From: Legionellaceae bacterium
GTDB lineage: Bacteria > Pseudomonadota > Gammaproteobacteria > Legionellales > Legionellaceae
Length of the DNA stretch: 58,218 bases
Direction of reading: 5' to 3'
NCBI GenBank assembly: GCA_947474165.1
Contig: CANJHO010000003.1
Span: 1 to 58,218, forward strand
The notes beneath the pieces are model-generated. The model was not told the DNA's origin. It saw nothing but the letters and a program-made list of their open reading frames with translations, and did not search any database. A program made the translations under genes and the position numbers. Of the stretch, positions 46,329 to 56,335 are shown piece after piece; within the stretch, counting starts at the first letter, position 1, and each line of letters begins with the position of its first letter.

Positions 46329-46559
46329 ATGAATAATAAATTAAAACCGATGTTAGATCTATTGCCTACCTTCATTACCATCGGCATAGCGATTGCATTA
46401 ATCATTGGCCTGTTCATTATGTTATCTTATGTCGTTGTTTGGGGGCTTCTCCTAGGTAGTATCCTTTGGATTGGGGTGGTCATTAGAAATTACTTTTTCC
46501 CTTCTAAATCGCCAATTCAACAAGAAGGTCGTATTATTGAACACGATAATAAAGAATAA
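46329..46559 (+). CDS. Small inner membrane protein
   Basis: 76 residues from ATG at 46329. A long hydrophobic region (about 12-52, LLPTFITIGIAIALIIGL onwards) likely forms two membrane helices, followed by a polar acidic tail (EGRIIEHDNKE). No family recognised. Only 2 bp separate it from plsC, so it is probably co-transcribed with it. Confidence 0.6.
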   Translation: MNNKLKPMLDLLPTFITIGIAIALIIGLFIMLSYVVVWGLLLGSILWIGVVIRNYFFPSKSPIQQEGRIIEHDNKE

Positions 46560-46561
46560 CC

Positions 46562-47293
46562 ATGAAAATTAGTAAATTACGCACCCTTTGGATTATGTTT
46601 TTATCCTCTATTTATACACTCAATACAACAGGGCAATCCGTATTAAAACAATTTTTTGGACAAACGAATCGAGCCTGGGTTGATAAAACACTCCACATTT
46701 GGGATAAGCGCATCCTTGATTTGGTTAAAGTTAAATGTAGGGTCATCAATCCCTTTAACGTCGAGCCCAAAGCATCACACCCAACCATTATCATGTGCAA
46801 CCACAGCAGTCTCTATGATATTCCGCTTAGCATGCGAGCATTTCCTCATCATTCCATTCGCATGCTCGCAAAAAAAGAAATGTCCAAAATACCCATTGTA
46901 GGCAAAGGGATGACCGCAGCAGAATTCCCCTTTATCGATAGAAAAAATAGACGTCAGGCTTTTAAAGATTTAGAAACCGTTCAAGAATTATTAAATAGTG
47001 GCATTGTGATGTGGATAGCACCTGAAGGCACTCGCTCAAAAGATGGTAAACTCGCCCCTTTCAAAAAAGGAGCCTTCATCACGGCCATCCAGGCCAAAGC
47101 CACCATAATCCCCATCGGAATCCGAGGGGCTTATGATATTTTACCAGCGCGCACCTTTCAATTTAATATCAACCAAAACGCAGAAGTCCATATTGGAAAA
47201 CCGATCGATGCATCAAAATTTAGCTTAGACAATAAAGAAGAATTAATAGCTAAAGTCTATCAATCCATTAAACAGTTGGTTGAAAAAGAATAG
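46562..47293 (+). CDS. plsC: 1-acyl-sn-glycerol-3-phosphate acyltransferase family protein
   Basis: Membrane-associated enzyme that makes phosphatidic acid from lysophosphatidic acid. The acyltransferase motifs are NHSSLYDIPLS (block I, NHxxxxD), FPFIDRKNRR (block II), APEGTRSKDGKLAPFKKG (block III) and TIIPIGIRG (block IV). 243 residues. Other PlsC-like enzymes may exist elsewhere, so this may be a paralogue. Convergent with ggt. Confidence 0.9.
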   Translation: MKISKLRTLWIMFLSSIYTLNTTGQSVLKQFFGQTNRAWVDKTLHIWDKRILDLVKVKCRVINPFNVEPKASHPTIIMCNHSSLYDIPLSMRAFPHHSIRMLAKKEMSKIPIVGKGMTAAEFPFIDRKNRRQAFKDLETVQELLNSGIVMWIAPEGTRSKDGKLAPFKKGAFITAIQAKATIIPIGIRGAYDILPARTFQFNINQNAEVHIGKPIDASKFSLDNKEELIAKVYQSIKQLVEKE

Positions 47294-47334
47294 AGCCGAC
47301 ATTCCGGTGCGCCACAAAAGGTCGGATAGAGGCT

Positions 47335-49604
<2,270 letters not shown>

Positions 49605-49681
49605 CTAGCGTAATGTTAATAGAGTGGCAAAAAAAAATTTTCTTTGGCCAGGAATAAACTTCAACCTAACATTGGAATCAC

Positions 49682-50299
49682 ATGATGAATACTTTAAAAC
49701 ATATTGTTATTTTGTCAGTTTTATTTTTTAGCGCTTGCGCCACGCATCAATTACCCACTGAATCGACCACCTCCCAACCCAGCACCACCCAACAACCCCT
49801 TGAAAATAAAACGAAAAAACAAGCCACCACCCTATCATCATGGGAAATTTCAGGCGCAATGGCCGCTAGAAATAAAAAAAAGGGATGGAGTGCCTCCCTC
49901 AATTGGGTTCAAAAAGGCTTGAATCAATATCAAATTCGATTAAATGGTCCCCTCGGTGGCGGCGCTGTCATTATCGAGAAGAAAAATGGCCTAGTGACTT
50001 ACGCTGATGGCCCCAAAAAAATAAGCTCATCGAATGCAGATGCGCTTCTACTGCAGCAAACAGACATTCGTCTACCGGTAAATAATCTGTATTATTGGGT
50101 TAGGGGCCTCCCTGCGCCGGGTGCAATCACCGCATCAACGTTTGATCAACAACATCATCTAAGTTCACTGAACCAGGCAGGTTATCTCATTCATTACAGC
50201 AATTACACAACCGTCAATCAGGTCGACCTGCCCAGTAAAATACTGTTAGAAGGGCATGGGGTTGTCATAAAATTGATTATTAAACACTGGAGGTATTAG
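49682..50299 (+). CDS. lolB: Outer membrane lipoprotein LolB
   Basis: Accepts lipoproteins from LolA and inserts them into the outer membrane. The N-terminus has a lipobox FFSAC with the lipidated Cys19. A Thr/Ser/Gln-rich linker follows, then the LolB fold (SWEISGAMAARNKKKGWSAS, IRLNGPLGGGAVIIEKKNG, YYWVRGLPAPGA). 205 residues. ATG at 49682 or the adjacent ATG at 49685. In most gammaproteobacteria lolB is followed by ispE; here it is followed by tRNA-Gln and prs. Confidence 0.93.
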   Translation: MMNTLKHIVILSVLFFSACATHQLPTESTTSQPSTTQQPLENKTKKQATTLSSWEISGAMAARNKKKGWSASLNWVQKGLNQYQIRLNGPLGGGAVIIEKKNGLVTYADGPKKISSSNADALLLQQTDIRLPVNNLYYWVRGLPAPGAITASTFDQQHHLSSLNQAGYLIHYSNYTTVNQVDLPSKILLEGHGVVIKLIIKHWRY

Positions 50300-50308
50300 A
50301 AAAAGCAA

Positions 50309-50337
50309 TTGACAAGCAAATTAATTCGCTGCAAAAT
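50309..50337 (+). promoter_or_regulatory. Promoter for tRNA-Gln (and possibly prs)
   Basis: TTGACA (50309-50314, perfect -35), 17-nt spacer, CAAAAT (50332-50337, 4 of 6). It starts 10 bp after the lolB stop and 82 bp before the mature tRNA 5' end. No terminator is seen between the tRNA and prs, so read-through into prs is likely. Confidence 0.65.
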
Positions 50338-50418
50338 ACGCACCAGCTCGCAGGCATACTGCGTTCTTATCATGGATGATGAACTTTTAACAAAGTTCGA
50401 GAACAATCTACAATTTAT

Positions 50419-50493
50419 TGGGGTGTCGCCAAGTGGTAAGGCACAGGGTTTTGATCCCTGCATTCCTAGGTTCGAATCCTAGCACCCCAGCCA
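50419..50493 (+). tRNA. tRNA-Gln (anticodon UUG)
   Basis: The cloverleaf can be drawn by hand: acceptor stem TGGGGTG/CACCCCA, D arm with GCCAAGTGGTAAGGC, anticodon stem CAGGG/CCCTG with loop TTTTGAT (anticodon TTG, reads CAA), and T arm CTAGGTTCGAATCCTAG. Discriminator base G and an encoded CCA end at 50491-50493. A tRNA-Gln beside prs is seen in relatives. Confidence 0.97.
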
Positions 50494-50580
50494 CCCCCTT
50501 GTTGATTCACGTAAACAGACCGCCGAAGATACCTGGGAACAATGTATTGACCGGACCGTTTAAATCAAAGGGTTACAGCC

Positions 50581-51528
50581 ATGTCAACAATGATGATATT
50601 CACAGGGAATGCAAACCCTGATCTAGCCCTTAAAATAGCCTCACATCTAGAAATTTCACTCGGAAAAGCCACTGTTAGCACATTTAGTGATGGCGAAACG
50701 ATGATTGAAATTCTCGAAAATGTACGGGGTAGGGATGTATTTATCGTTCAATCAACCTGCGCTCCCGCCAATGATCATTTAATGGAACTGCTCACCATGG
50801 CTGATGCGTTAAGACGCTCTTCAGCCGCACGAATCACCGCTGTGGTTCCTTATTTTGGCTACGGCAGACAAGACAGACGCGTGCGTTCAGCACGTGTACC
50901 TATTACTGCAAAAGTAGTGGCTGACATGATGGCCTCTGTGGGTATTTGTCGTGTATTAACCGTAGATTTACATGCCGATCAGATTCAAGGTTTTTTCTAT
51001 ATGCCCGTTGATAACGTCTATTCAACACCCATCCTTCTAGAAGACATCAAAAAACAACACTTGAATCAATTGATGGTGATTTCACCTGATGTAGGCGGTG
51101 TGGTTCGAGCACGAGCCATGGCCAAGCGCTTAAATGACGCGGAACTGTCCATCATTGATAAACGGCGCAGTGGACCGAATAAATCCGAAGTCATGCACAT
51201 TATTGGTGAACCTAAAGGCAGAAATTGTATTATCATCGATGATATTGTTGATACCGCTGGCACCATGTGCTCTGCCGCACACGAACTCAAAAAAAATGGT
51301 GCGATAAGCGTACGCGCCTATATCACACACCCTGTGTTATCAGGGGCAGCCATTGATAACATCATGCACTCATCCCTCGATGAAGTCGTAGTCACCGACA
51401 CAATTCCCCTCTCTGAAGCCGCCCAGCATTGTAAAAAAATTAGGGTAGTTAGTCTGGCCGATATGCTCGCTCAGGCTATCAAACGGGTTAATGTTGAAGA
51501 GTCTGTAAGCTCAATGTTTATCGAGTAA
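50581..51528 (+). CDS. prs: Ribose-phosphate pyrophosphokinase
   Basis: Makes PRPP from ribose 5-phosphate and ATP, feeding purine, pyrimidine, histidine, tryptophan and NAD synthesis. Motifs: [34 protein letters not shown] (ATP and flexible loop), [13 protein letters not shown] and the PRPP-binding [14 protein letters not shown]. 315 residues, normal. It follows tRNA-Gln closely. rplY, a common downstream neighbour, is absent. Confidence 0.98.
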   Translation: MSTMMIFTGNANPDLALKIASHLEISLGKATVSTFSDGETMIEILENVRGRDVFIVQSTCAPANDHLMELLTMADALRRSSAARITAVVPYFGYGRQDRRVRSARVPITAKVVADMMASVGICRVLTVDLHADQIQGFFYMPVDNVYSTPILLEDIKKQHLNQLMVISPDVGGVVRARAMAKRLNDAELSIIDKRRSGPNKSEVMHIIGEPKGRNCIIIDDIVDTAGTMCSAAHELKKNGAISVRAYITHPVLSGAAIDNIMHSSLDEVVVTDTIPLSEAAQHCKKIRVVSLADMLAQAIKRVNVEESVSSMFIE

Positions 51529-51536
51529 ACCAGCTG

Positions 51537-51556
51537 AGCGAATCAATGGATTCGCT
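51537..51556 (+). terminator. Stem-loop after prs
   Basis: AGCGAATC (51537-51544), loop AATG, GATTCGCT (51549-51556): a perfect 8-bp stem 9 bp after the prs stop. No T-run follows, so termination strength is uncertain. The remaining 264 bp up to the next gene hold no other recognisable feature except the GGAG box at about 51811. Confidence 0.45.
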
Positions 51557-51820
51557 ACTCCTTACCCCCCATTATCAATGCCGACTAAATTAAAACACAC
51601 TAAATGGATACATCATCTCCCAGCTGTGACCGCACGTAAAGAAGCGAAATTGGACTGTTCTCACACTAAATTTTACTAACTTTTTGCCTCGTCATGTGTA
51701 TGTAACATGCAAATTGTATAGAGCGAGAATACAAAAATCGCCATATGGCACTGCCGCTCTTCATTTTTTCTTAAGAAATATAGTCTAGAATGATAAGTAA
51801 TAGAGTTCTGGAGAACTACA

Positions 51821-52921
51821 ATGTTAAGTCATCAAGTTACAGACGCAAGCCTAAAAAAGTTAGTTAATCAATATCGTAATTCCGCTCCTATTCAACCACA
51901 CCAAGAAAATTTGTTTAATGCCATTAACCAATTAGCAGCAAAAAATGATATTCGTTTAAGTGAGCAATCTGAAAATGTGATTAAGTTGTTGTTTTCTCGA
52001 GTTAAAGCAACAGCGAATAACGTGGATATGGCTGCTGCCTCACAAGCAATCTATAATCAATTAGAAAAAGAATGGAATGTTAACGAAAGACAACGCAATC
52101 TAGCTTCTCACAAGGCTCAAGGTCAATTTGATATAAAACCACTTCATCTTCGTGGTTTAAAAGACCAAATGCAGGATCATGATATGACTCAAATCATGCC
52201 TAAATCTACTCCTCATATCGAGGTACTGGCGGTATTCAATCCCAAAGATAAATCAACAACTCCAGCAATGACAGGAGCTATTTCAACAGCGATGAGTGAT
52301 AGTCAGATAAAACACATTGTGATCCCCATTGGTCCAGGTCATTGGCGAGGAATATATTTAACTAAACCTGCCGGTGATAGCACAAAATATGGACTAGAGT
52401 TATTTGATCCCTATGGGCCAGCAGGTGCGGCTCGGATTAAAGATGATACAATCAATTTGCTAAAACAATGCGGGATCAATGAAGACCAACTCAATATCAC
52501 TTATACAGGACCCAACCATCCGCAGAATGATTATTATGCCTGCGGAGACTTTACGTGTGCGCATACTCATAAAAAAATGCAAGAATTTGGAGCAAAAAAT
52601 TCCGAATATAATCCTGTTTTAATTGAAACCCTTGATACGTCTGGGAATAGGGATGATTCACTAAGAAACATGACCCGTCAAATCGCAGAGGCCAAAACAT
52701 TAACACCCAAAGAAATGGGTATATTCAACGATACTGCTGGAGCAAAACCCAATACTTCAAGTCTGTATAAAGAGGAGTTGGCCCAGCTTCTTTTAAGTCG
52801 GAATAAAATCCTTGATACAGTAGAAAAGGCTAAAGGAAAAACTCAATTAACCGACGAAGAATACGCGGCAACACTGCAAGCAGAGGAATTTGAAAAGGTG
52901 GGGCTTGGAAAACCACGATAG
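51821..52921 (+). CDS. Clan CE (Ulp1-like) cysteine peptidase candidate, possible effector
   Basis: 366 residues, preceded by a GGAG ribosome binding site with 7-nt spacing. The central domain shows a Ulp1/YopJ-type catalytic set: His174-Trp in GPGHWRGIYL, Asp196 in LFDPYGP, Gln235 in NHPQNDYYACGDFTCAH and Cys241 in the same segment. The N-terminal 150 residues are polar and helical. The C-terminal ~80 residues are rich in Lys/Glu, ending in TDEEYAATLQAEEFEK, compatible with an E-block Dot/Icm signal. No signal peptide or membrane segment. It shares only the catalytic pattern with the 33485 protein, so the two are not recent duplicates. A broken reverse transcriptase abuts its stop codon, which hints at mobile-element-linked acquisition. 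Target (ubiquitin-like modifiers or acetyl transfer) unknown. Confidence 0.72.
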   Translation: MLSHQVTDASLKKLVNQYRNSAPIQPHQENLFNAINQLAAKNDIRLSEQSENVIKLLFSRVKATANNVDMAAASQAIYNQLEKEWNVNERQRNLASHKAQGQFDIKPLHLRGLKDQMQDHDMTQIMPKSTPHIEVLAVFNPKDKSTTPAMTGAISTAMSDSQIKHIVIPIGPGHWRGIYLTKPAGDSTKYGLELFDPYGPAGAARIKDDTINLLKQCGINEDQLNITYTGPNHPQNDYYACGDFTCAHTHKKMQEFGAKNSEYNPVLIETLDTSGNRDDSLRNMTRQIAEAKTLTPKEMGIFNDTAGAKPNTSSLYKEELAQLLLSRNKILDTVEKAKGKTQLTDEEYAATLQAEEFEKVGLGKPR

Positions 52922-53201
52922 CGTTTAATGGATGATGCATTTGACACCATGAACGAATCCTACTTTCGATACCAAGAATGACATACTTATTTTGTGCAAG
53001 TCCAAACGGCAATTTAATCGCTGCAAGCAGCGCATGATGAAGGTATTACGTAAAAGACTTTTAAGCCTATCGAGCAAAAAAACGCGGATGGGTTGCATCG
53101 AGAGAGGCTTTCATTTTTTAGGAATAAATTACCCGAGGACGCAAACCTCGGCTAACAACAACATGACACAGGCAAATAAACGATCAGTTCTGTTTGGATG
53201 A
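52922..53201 (+). pseudogene. Reverse transcriptase remnant (catalytic YxDD region and thumb), frameshifted
   Basis: Starting right after the stop codon of the 51821 gene, the frame reads LMDDAFDTMNESYFRYQ, then breaks. Removing one A at about 52977-52978 (GAATGAC to GATGAC) restores YQDDILILCKSKRQF, the RT active-site box, and continues as NRCKQRMMKVLRKRLL, SLSSKKTRMGCIERGFHFLG and INYPRTQTS, typical of group II intron-like or related reverse transcriptases. The fingers/palm upstream and everything after 53201 are missing. A decayed mobile element fragment that cannot make active enzyme. Confidence 0.75.
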
Positions 53202-53285
53202 AACTCATGGGAGAGGTCTGGATTATATCGATTCTGGAAAATGGCTAAAGTCCGGATGAAGTATCTATCGTTTTCTTCATCCCAT

Positions 53286-53386
53286 TTGATACTTATCTTT
53301 CAATGTTTTTCAATCAGAAAAATGTGCGCGTAGTTATTCTACATAAGCATTTTTCTGATTGAAAAACATTAAAAGATAAGTATCAA
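53286..53386. repeat. Long inverted repeat B (39-bp arms, one mismatch)
   Basis: Arms 53286-53324 and 53348-53386 are reverse complements with a single mismatch; the spacer is 23 bp. It lies between the reverse transcriptase remnant and fis, outside any credible gene. Its sequence is unrelated to the other long inverted repeats in the window. Confidence 0.9.
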
Positions 53387-53706
53387 CTTGGCGAATAAAA
53401 CGACAGTAATTCCCGCCCAAAAAGTTCAGTGCAGGCAAGCAGTTGCGCTTTGAATCCTGACGTACGGCGGGAATCGCTGATAAAACGATAGATATTTAAT
53501 ACGGCTTGCTTAGAAAAAAAACCCTTTTCTATCTTCTCCCTGCATGAGGGAAGAAGATGGAAATGAATGTGTTGGCTTGAATGCACTTAATCCATCGAGC
53601 AGTTCGCTACAAATTAATGTTTAGAACACGCTCATCGGCATTGTGGCCGCCCTCTCCCCACGCCTGGGAAAAAGGGAAAATAAGGCATGGTATTTGAAAA
53701 GATGAA
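53387..53706. other. Non-coding stretch downstream of fis
   Basis: No convincing gene. A 9-bp inverted pair ATTCCCGCC (53409-53417) / GGCGGGAAT (53466-53474) is present. A 67-codon minus-strand frame at 53383-53586 lacks a ribosome binding site and recognisable similarity. Confidence 0.5.
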
Positions 53707-53988
53707 TCAGTCGCGAGTACCCACATATTTATCATCGAAATAACGGCGCAATTTGGTTCGCAAGGTCCCTCGACTAATACCCAACATAACAGCTGCTCGA
53801 GATTGGTTGTATTTACAATGTTCCATCACCGCCCGAAACAAAGGTGTTTCAATCTCTTCCAGAACAAACTGATATAAATCCACAGGATCAGTACCCTTCA
53901 ACTCAGAAAAATATTTTTGAACTGATTGCGTCACACTAGCTGCCAGTGATGCGGTTGTTTCTCCAGCTTCATTGCTGATGATTGTCAT
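53707..53988 (-). CDS. fis: Nucleoid-associated DNA-bending protein Fis
   Basis: Homodimeric factor that bends DNA, organises the nucleoid and regulates growth-phase genes; in Legionella and Coxiella, Fis-type proteins also influence virulence genes. The C-terminal helix-turn-helix is clear: CKYNQSRAAVMLGISRGTLR, then TKLRRY. 93 residues, near the 98 of E. coli. The start follows AAGGAG. It is not next to dusB here, the usual E. coli arrangement. Confidence 0.94.
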   Translation of the reverse strand: MTIISNEAGETTASLAASVTQSVQKYFSELKGTDPVDLYQFVLEEIETPLFRAVMEHCKYNQSRAAVMLGISRGTLRTKLRRYFDDKYVGTRD

Positions 53989-54017
53989 TATTTATAACTC
54001 CTTCTTTCAAAAACGGT

Positions 54018-54046
54018 ATTTTAACGAATTGAGCAATTCCTGACAA
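54018..54046 (-). promoter_or_regulatory. fis promoter
   Basis: Read on the minus strand: TTGTCA (54041-54046, 5 of 6), 17-nt spacer, TAAAAT (54018-54023, 5 of 6). It lies about 30 bp before the fis ATG. Confidence 0.65.
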
Positions 54047-54085
54047 GGAAAAGCTTTATAATTTTAGCTTAAAAATCAACAACAA

Positions 54086-54119
54086 CTGGGTGGGCAAAGA
54101 ACCGAACTTGCCCACCCAG
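54086..54119 (-). terminator. 12-bp stem-loop after the DUF945 gene
   Basis: CTGGGTGGGCAA (54086-54097) pairs perfectly with TTGCCCACCCAG (54108-54119), loop 10 nt, starting 8 bp after the DUF945 stop codon. A T-rich stretch (TTGTTGTTGATTTTT) follows on the minus strand. Probable intrinsic terminator separating this gene from fis. Confidence 0.75.
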
Positions 54120-54126
54120 AACAACA

Positions 54127-55857
54127 TTAAAATTGCAACATCCCGGGGTTAAATGGCATGCCATTTACTAATAACTGCCCCTGTTGAAGTTTAATTTCAA
54201 TAAGGTAATCACTGCCATTTACCGAAAGCAATCCCGCCTTAACCAATCCGGCTATTTTTTCATCAGACTGCACGTTTGATTGACTATCCAATTCTGCTGC
54301 CGTCAATGTGGGACTGTTTTCTTGATTTGCTAATGCCGTAGCATTCACTGCTGGAACCGCGGGAACATTCACTTTCGTCTGTTCCTTAGCAGGTGCCGGT
54401 TCTTTTTCTAATGCGTTAGGTTGTGGCTTTTGTACAGAAGTATCCGGTGCCTTCTCTGCTACAACAGGTGTTACAGGTGTTACAGGTGTTACAGGTGTTA
54501 CAGGTGTTACAGGTGTTACAGGTGTTACAGGTGTTACAGGTGTTACAGGTGTTACAGGTGTTACAGGTGTTACAGCTACGCCAGGTGCTTCAGCTACTCC
54601 AGATGCACTACCCTGAGCCAATGTTTGTTTCGCTCTAGATTGGGCTATCAAACCTTCCTTAACAGACATCATCACAACATGCTTCAGAACAGCACCAGAG
54701 AGTTTTAATTTACCGTGACCCTGAACCTTTTGCAACAAGTGGAAGGGGTTTTCTACATCCCCTTTCGGCAGGGAAATGAACAAGTCACCCTCGACCACAC
54801 CTTCAGGCAGAACCAAGCTAAGCTTCGAAATTTCAAATTGCGCACCCTTGGAAAGTAGTTTCGGTAATTGGGGCAAAATGGTTAATAATACTTGTTGACT
54901 ATTGGTTTGTGGGCCTTGTGGTATTTTACCCACCTCATCATTCAGATCAGCCAGTAACTTCGCATCAACATTTTTTATAGAAAATTCCAAAAGAGCCGGT
55001 CCAAAACTTTTATCTTTAGACGTCAACTTATCCAATGAGATTTTGCTGTAATGTTCAAACAATCCATTTTGAATATCACTGCTTGCATGAATATTAAATT
55101 GCTCTATTTCAAACATTTTTTGACCATTGTCGTCAATCACAACAGATGGCAACGAAAAGCTTGCTTCACCTAAATACAAGCCCATATTTGTTTGATGTAA
55201 CTCATAGGTACTACTGAGTTTCTTGAGGGTTGCCTTTATTTTATTTTTTATAAACTGGATCCCCTCGATGTTAATATTGCCATCCATTGTATTCAAATTT
55301 GAGGACACATGAAGATCACTCTCCATCCCATCCCATTCAAATTGTTGTCCCCCATCTTTTGCAATGAGTTTAAATGAAGGCACGCTCAGCTGAAGATAGC
55401 TATTATTTAAATAATTAACATAGAGACTTAATAGCAATTGTGGCTTGGTAGACTCCTCTGTAAATAAAGTGGCAAACTTATCAACAACCATCGCAGGCAT
55501 CGCGACATCACTATGAGCATAACCTAGCCCAAACTTGATCCCCGCATCAGAAATAACAATAGGTCCATGATGAATTGCCAATGGCATTTTTACGTTATAA
55601 TCCTGCGCTGGCACTGTTGTTGACGACCCATTTTGGTTTTTAACCAGGTGTTCAGGAATATGTATGCGCCAATTTAATAAGGCGGTAGACTTAAACCAAC
55701 CACGATTATATTGTTCGACATCAAGAAATAAGCCATTGGACTGATTAACAACAGCAACATTTTTCTTAACGGTACGTTCAGTTATCAAGCCCATGCCATA
55801 ATAAGCCCCGAGGACTAAAGCAGCAACAACCACCACTAATCCTATCAATTTTTTCAT
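54127..55857 (-). CDS. DUF945 (YdgA-like) family protein with Val-Thr-Pro repeat
   Basis: 576 residues from ATG at 55857, chosen for GGAG 6 nt upstream. An N-terminal membrane anchor ([19 protein letters not shown]) is followed by a large periplasmic DUF945 region (about 25-425) with the family pattern [19 protein letters not shown] near the start and [10 protein letters not shown] and [12 protein letters not shown] later. A Val-Thr-Pro linker (about 430-465) encoded by twelve identical 9-bp units comes next, then a Pro/Glu/Lys-rich linker. The last ~60 residues ([20 protein letters not shown] onward) complete the family C-terminus. Function of the family is unknown; an envelope or AsmA-like role is sometimes suggested. 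Confidence 0.85.
   Translation of the reverse strand: MKKLIGLVVVVAALVLGAYYGMGLITERTVKKNVAVVNQSNGLFLDVEQYNRGWFKSTALLNWRIHIPEHLVKNQNGSSTTVPAQDYNVKMPLAIHHGPIVISDAGIKFGLGYAHSDVAMPAMVVDKFATLFTEESTKPQLLLSLYVNYLNNSYLQLSVPSFKLIAKDGGQQFEWDGMESDLHVSSNLNTMDGNINIEGIQFIKNKIKATLKKLSSTYELHQTNMGLYLGEASFSLPSVVIDDNGQKMFEIEQFNIHASSDIQNGLFEHYSKISLDKLTSKDKSFGPALLEFSIKNVDAKLLADLNDEVGKIPQGPQTNSQQVLLTILPQLPKLLSKGAQFEISKLSLVLPEGVVEGDLFISLPKGDVENPFHLLQKVQGHGKLKLSGAVLKHVVMMSVKEGLIAQSRAKQTLAQGSASGVAEAPGVAVTPVTPVTPVTPVTPVTPVTPVTPVTPVTPVTPVTPVVAEKAPDTSVQKPQPNALEKEPAPAKEQTKVNVPAVPAVNATALANQENSPTLTAAELDSQSNVQSDEKIAGLVKAGLLSVNGSDYLIEIKLQQGQLLVNGMPFNPGMLQF
54464..54571. repeat. Twelve perfect tandem 9-bp repeats (ACAGGTGTT)
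   Basis: Twelve uninterrupted identical copies of ACAGGTGTT, 108 bp, inside the DUF945 gene and in frame (Val-Thr-Pro on the minus strand). Because the unit is 9 bp, copy-number changes would lengthen or shorten the linker without a frameshift. Confidence 0.97.
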
Positions 55858-56131
55858 TTGTATCTCCGTGTTATTCAAATCTGGTATTTTCAAAAATTAT
55901 CAAAGGAAAAAGAGCCGAAGTAATTAAAGCACGAGAATAAAGGGCAAGCAATGAGTATCGACTCAAAAATTAAAATTACTTCTGAATAACTTCCTCATTA
56001 CTCCCTTCTCCCCAAACACAGGAAGAAGGTGCCCATAAAGTAGGACCAAACCCTGTGTGACCGAAATTACACCATAGGGTGGGAAAAGAGCTATGATATA
56101 TAGATCTTAAGCGGTTATATGGCCTTAGGAT
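55858..56131. other. Non-coding gap upstream of the DUF945 gene
   Basis: No credible gene. The right part (about 56090-56135) is a diverged copy of the 3' end of the MFS gene and its trailer, see the direct repeat entry. Confidence 0.5.
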
Positions 56132-56335
56132 CACTGCCATTAAGTTAATGAAATTTGTCATCCCCGCGCAGGCGGGGAACCATTCTTAAGGAGGCTCCGT
56201 GCCTGTTTAGAAATAAGCCCCCCGCTTGCGCGGGGATGACAGATGTTGTTTCAAATTTCATTAACTTAATGGCAGTGGGACAGAGGCTCTGATAGTTAGA
56301 TCTTGAACGGTTATACAGCCCTAGGATGGCTGAGA
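56090..56335. repeat. Diverged direct repeats of about 46 bp flanking inverted repeat C
   Basis: The segment at about 56092-56137 matches the segment at about 56286-56331 at roughly 36 of 46 positions in the same orientation (shared AGATCTT, CGGTTATA, TAGGAT). The right copy includes the stop and last codons of the MFS gene. The left copy lies beyond inverted repeat C, as if the element were inserted into a duplicated gene end. Confidence 0.6.
56132..56277. repeat. Long inverted repeat C (26-bp arms with nested GC-rich palindromes)
   Basis: Outer arms 56132-56157 and 56252-56277 are exact reverse complements. Inside stand two oppositely placed CCCCGC hairpins (56162-56177 and 56220-56235), both preceded or followed by TCATC/GATGA as in the widespread CCCCGCGCAGGCGGGG interspersed palindromes. 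The 146-bp unit resembles a miniature inverted-repeat element. Confidence 0.88.

Noticed and set aside
50418-50621. Frame over the tRNA-Gln gene
   Set aside because: It overlaps a clear tRNA and the start of prs.
51700-51820. PmrA-type regulatory repeat before the 51821 gene
   Set aside because: A single CTTAA motif is seen, not the direct repeat expected for a PmrA site.
53383-53586. 67-codon minus-strand frame with an RRTSGFKAQLLAC string reminiscent of IS66-type transposase starts
   Set aside because: The similarity is a few residues, no ribosome binding site is present, and the frame begins and ends outside any recognisable domain.
54464-54571. CRISPR-like array
   Set aside because: Units are 9 bp with no spacers; it is a simple coding tandem repeat. 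No CRISPR or cas genes were seen elsewhere.
54421-54708. Plus-strand frames rich in Tyr-Arg-Cys and Leu-Gln-Val repeats
   Set aside because: They are only other reading frames of the 9-bp tandem repeat in the DUF945 gene.
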